From: Selaginella moellendorffii
Taxonomy: Eukaryota; Streptophyta; Lycopodiopsida; Selaginellales; Selaginellaceae
Length of the DNA: 64,000 bases
Assembly: GCF_000143415.4 (NCBI RefSeq)
Contig: NW_003314324.1
Location: 948,539-1,012,538 of the forward strand
Reading direction: 5' to 3'
Shown here: one piece after another, positions 63,183-64,000 of the stretch
Numbering within the stretch: the stretch's first letter is position 1
Layout: each line of letters starts with the position of its first letter
Position numbers and translations under genes: made by a program
Notes under the pieces: model-generated
Databases searched by the model: none
What the model saw: the letters and a program-made list of their open reading frames with translations, nothing else
What the model was told of the DNA's origin: nothing

Positions 63183-63376
63183 TGTAAGCAACCAAAGAGA
63201 ACGACTCGAGAGACGGTCCATGGGGTTCAAATATAGAGGGAAAGGGCCCATGAATAAGAGTGCACCCCCTTTTCCAATTGGTTAAGGGTCTTGGGATATT
63301 TGGGGTTAAGCGTCCTTGGGTTTGAATAGTACTGGGCTGGGTGACCTCCCGAGAAGTCCAAACTCAGGAGCTTACA
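63183..63376 (+). repeat. right LTR of the TRIM
   Basis: 194 bp, same ends as the left LTR, followed directly by the TAGTG target duplication. The purine-rich GGAAAGCGTGGTGGA just before it may serve as the plus-strand primer site. Confidence 0.92.
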
Positions 63377-63381
63377 TAGTG

Positions 63382-64000
63382 ATCATTGTTAAGACTGTGG
63401 TCATCATTTTGTAATATCCAACATGCAGGATTCCAAAGAGACAAACATGTCTCATTGGACATTAAAAGTGGACATTAAAAGTGGATGCAGAGGAAGTGGA
63501 TCCCATCTAGATGAGATATTTGCATTCTTGTGTCTCTGTTTATAGTATTGCCACTTCAATTGTCATTGGTTCCTTGTAGTGCACTTTCCTAGCTAAGTCA
63601 GGATGTAGAGCATCAATATATGCCTGGACAACACTCAAACTTTAGCATTGACTCCTTTGTTATTACACTTCTGGATATAAGTTTGGAAACACTGATTGAA
63701 TTTGATGAAGGAGGTCCAATTTTGCCATGATACTATCCTTGCTTTCCAGGTATCAAATTGCATCAAGAAAAACTTCATGAGGGTGTCAAAGTCTACTGCT
63801 TGCTATTGCAACATATTCAACTACCATGATAATGCTTGCCCCAAGAGAGACAATGAGAAATAAGTTATTTGTGCCTCTTTCTAGATTGCTATTGCCATAA
63901 AGAATGATTTGATGCTCTCTATATACAACTAAGGATCTTTTTTGACATCTCCTTTGCATTTCGGCAAGATGGTGACTATATGAACATCAAGACATTCCAC
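63382..64000 (-). pseudogene. gag-like part of the decayed minus-strand Ty3/gypsy relic
   Basis: On the minus strand, broken frames read SLLGQALSWLNMLQ, VDFDTLMKFFLMQFDTWKAR and WTSFIKFNQCFQTYIQK, which resemble the capsid part of plant Ty3/gypsy gag (the AxxWW and F-x-FxxxF pattern). It continues the relic at 59050-62565; the TRIM was inserted between. It runs off the window. Confidence 0.55.

Larger units (their letters stand above)
62571..63376 (+). mobile_element. young TRIM (terminal-repeat retrotransposon in miniature)
   Basis: Two 194-bp LTRs (62571-62764 and 63183-63376) start TGTAAGC and end GCTTACA, nearly identical to each other. A perfect 5-bp target duplication TAGTG flanks the element (62566-62570 and 63377-63381). 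The inside has a primer-binding site TGGTATCAGAG (62767-62777) matching plant initiator tRNA-Met and three tandem units of 99, 114 and about 99 bp. No gag or pol is present, so it depends on enzymes of another element. Near-identical LTRs suggest a recent insertion. Confidence 0.92.

Noticed and set aside
62571-63376. CRISPR-like array (three spaced repeats)
   Set aside because: The repeats are directly tandem without spacers, lie between LTRs, and the DNA is eukaryotic.

Overview
The window looks like nuclear DNA of a lycophyte, most likely Selaginella (S. moellendorffii type). The genes are plant genes: a pentatricopeptide-repeat protein, a beta-expansin, a GH9 endoglucanase with CBM49, a lipid transfer protein, the PSI assembly factor PSA3 and an RR-TZF zinc finger. 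Most introns are only about 50-60 bp, genes are closely packed, and there is a homologue of a flagellar TPR protein, which fits a plant with swimming sperm. The species is inferred from these traits and not from any database search.

Layout. (1) 1-646 is an inverted, cut-off copy of a Ty3/gypsy LTR element, followed by about 2.5 kb with no recognisable gene. (2) 3.2-48.1 kb is a gene island. In order: plastid YidD-like protein (+), RR-TZF CCCH protein (-), beta-expansin (+), a tRNA-Ala-like sequence, HAD phosphatase-like protein (+), CIA30 complex I assembly protein (+), PRP39 splicing factor (-), TTC29-like TPR protein (+), nsLTP (-), PPR protein (-), DUF1685 protein (-), TRB/SMH telomere-binding Myb-H1 protein (-), YqaJ/lambda-exonuclease-like nuclease (+), AVT1-type amino acid transporter (+), SKIP14-type F-box protein (-), plastid aldo/keto reductase (-), Dof-like zinc finger A (-), SOSS-B-like OB-fold protein (-), DUF579/GXM methyltransferase (+), R3H-DEIH helicase NIH (+), PSA3 (+), Dof-like zinc finger B with an EAR motif (-), TRM4/NSUN2 RNA m5C methyltransferase (+), GH9-CBM49 endoglucanase (-). 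(3) 48.1-64 kb is an AT-rich transposon nest: a decayed MULE transposase; an old inverted TRIM; a 5.9-kb chromodomain Ty3/gypsy element inserted in that TRIM, itself carrying a MITE; a strongly decayed second Ty3/gypsy relic on the minus strand; and a young complete TRIM inserted in that relic.

Most notable points. The chromodomain gypsy element has a primer-binding site that does not match the usual tRNA sequence but is perfectly complementary to the predicted 5' end of its own transcript, about 30 bp after a TATA box: the signature of self-priming. The decayed minus-strand gypsy appears to carry an RVT_3-type RNase H between protease and reverse transcriptase. Two paralogous single-exon proteins carry a divergent Dof-like finger (CX2C-X20-CX2C). 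Telobox motifs (AACCCTA) sit just upstream of about ten genes, including the gene for a telobox-binding TRB protein. Two tiny 3' introns (54 and 57 bp) are multiples of three and free of stops, so retention would still encode protein.
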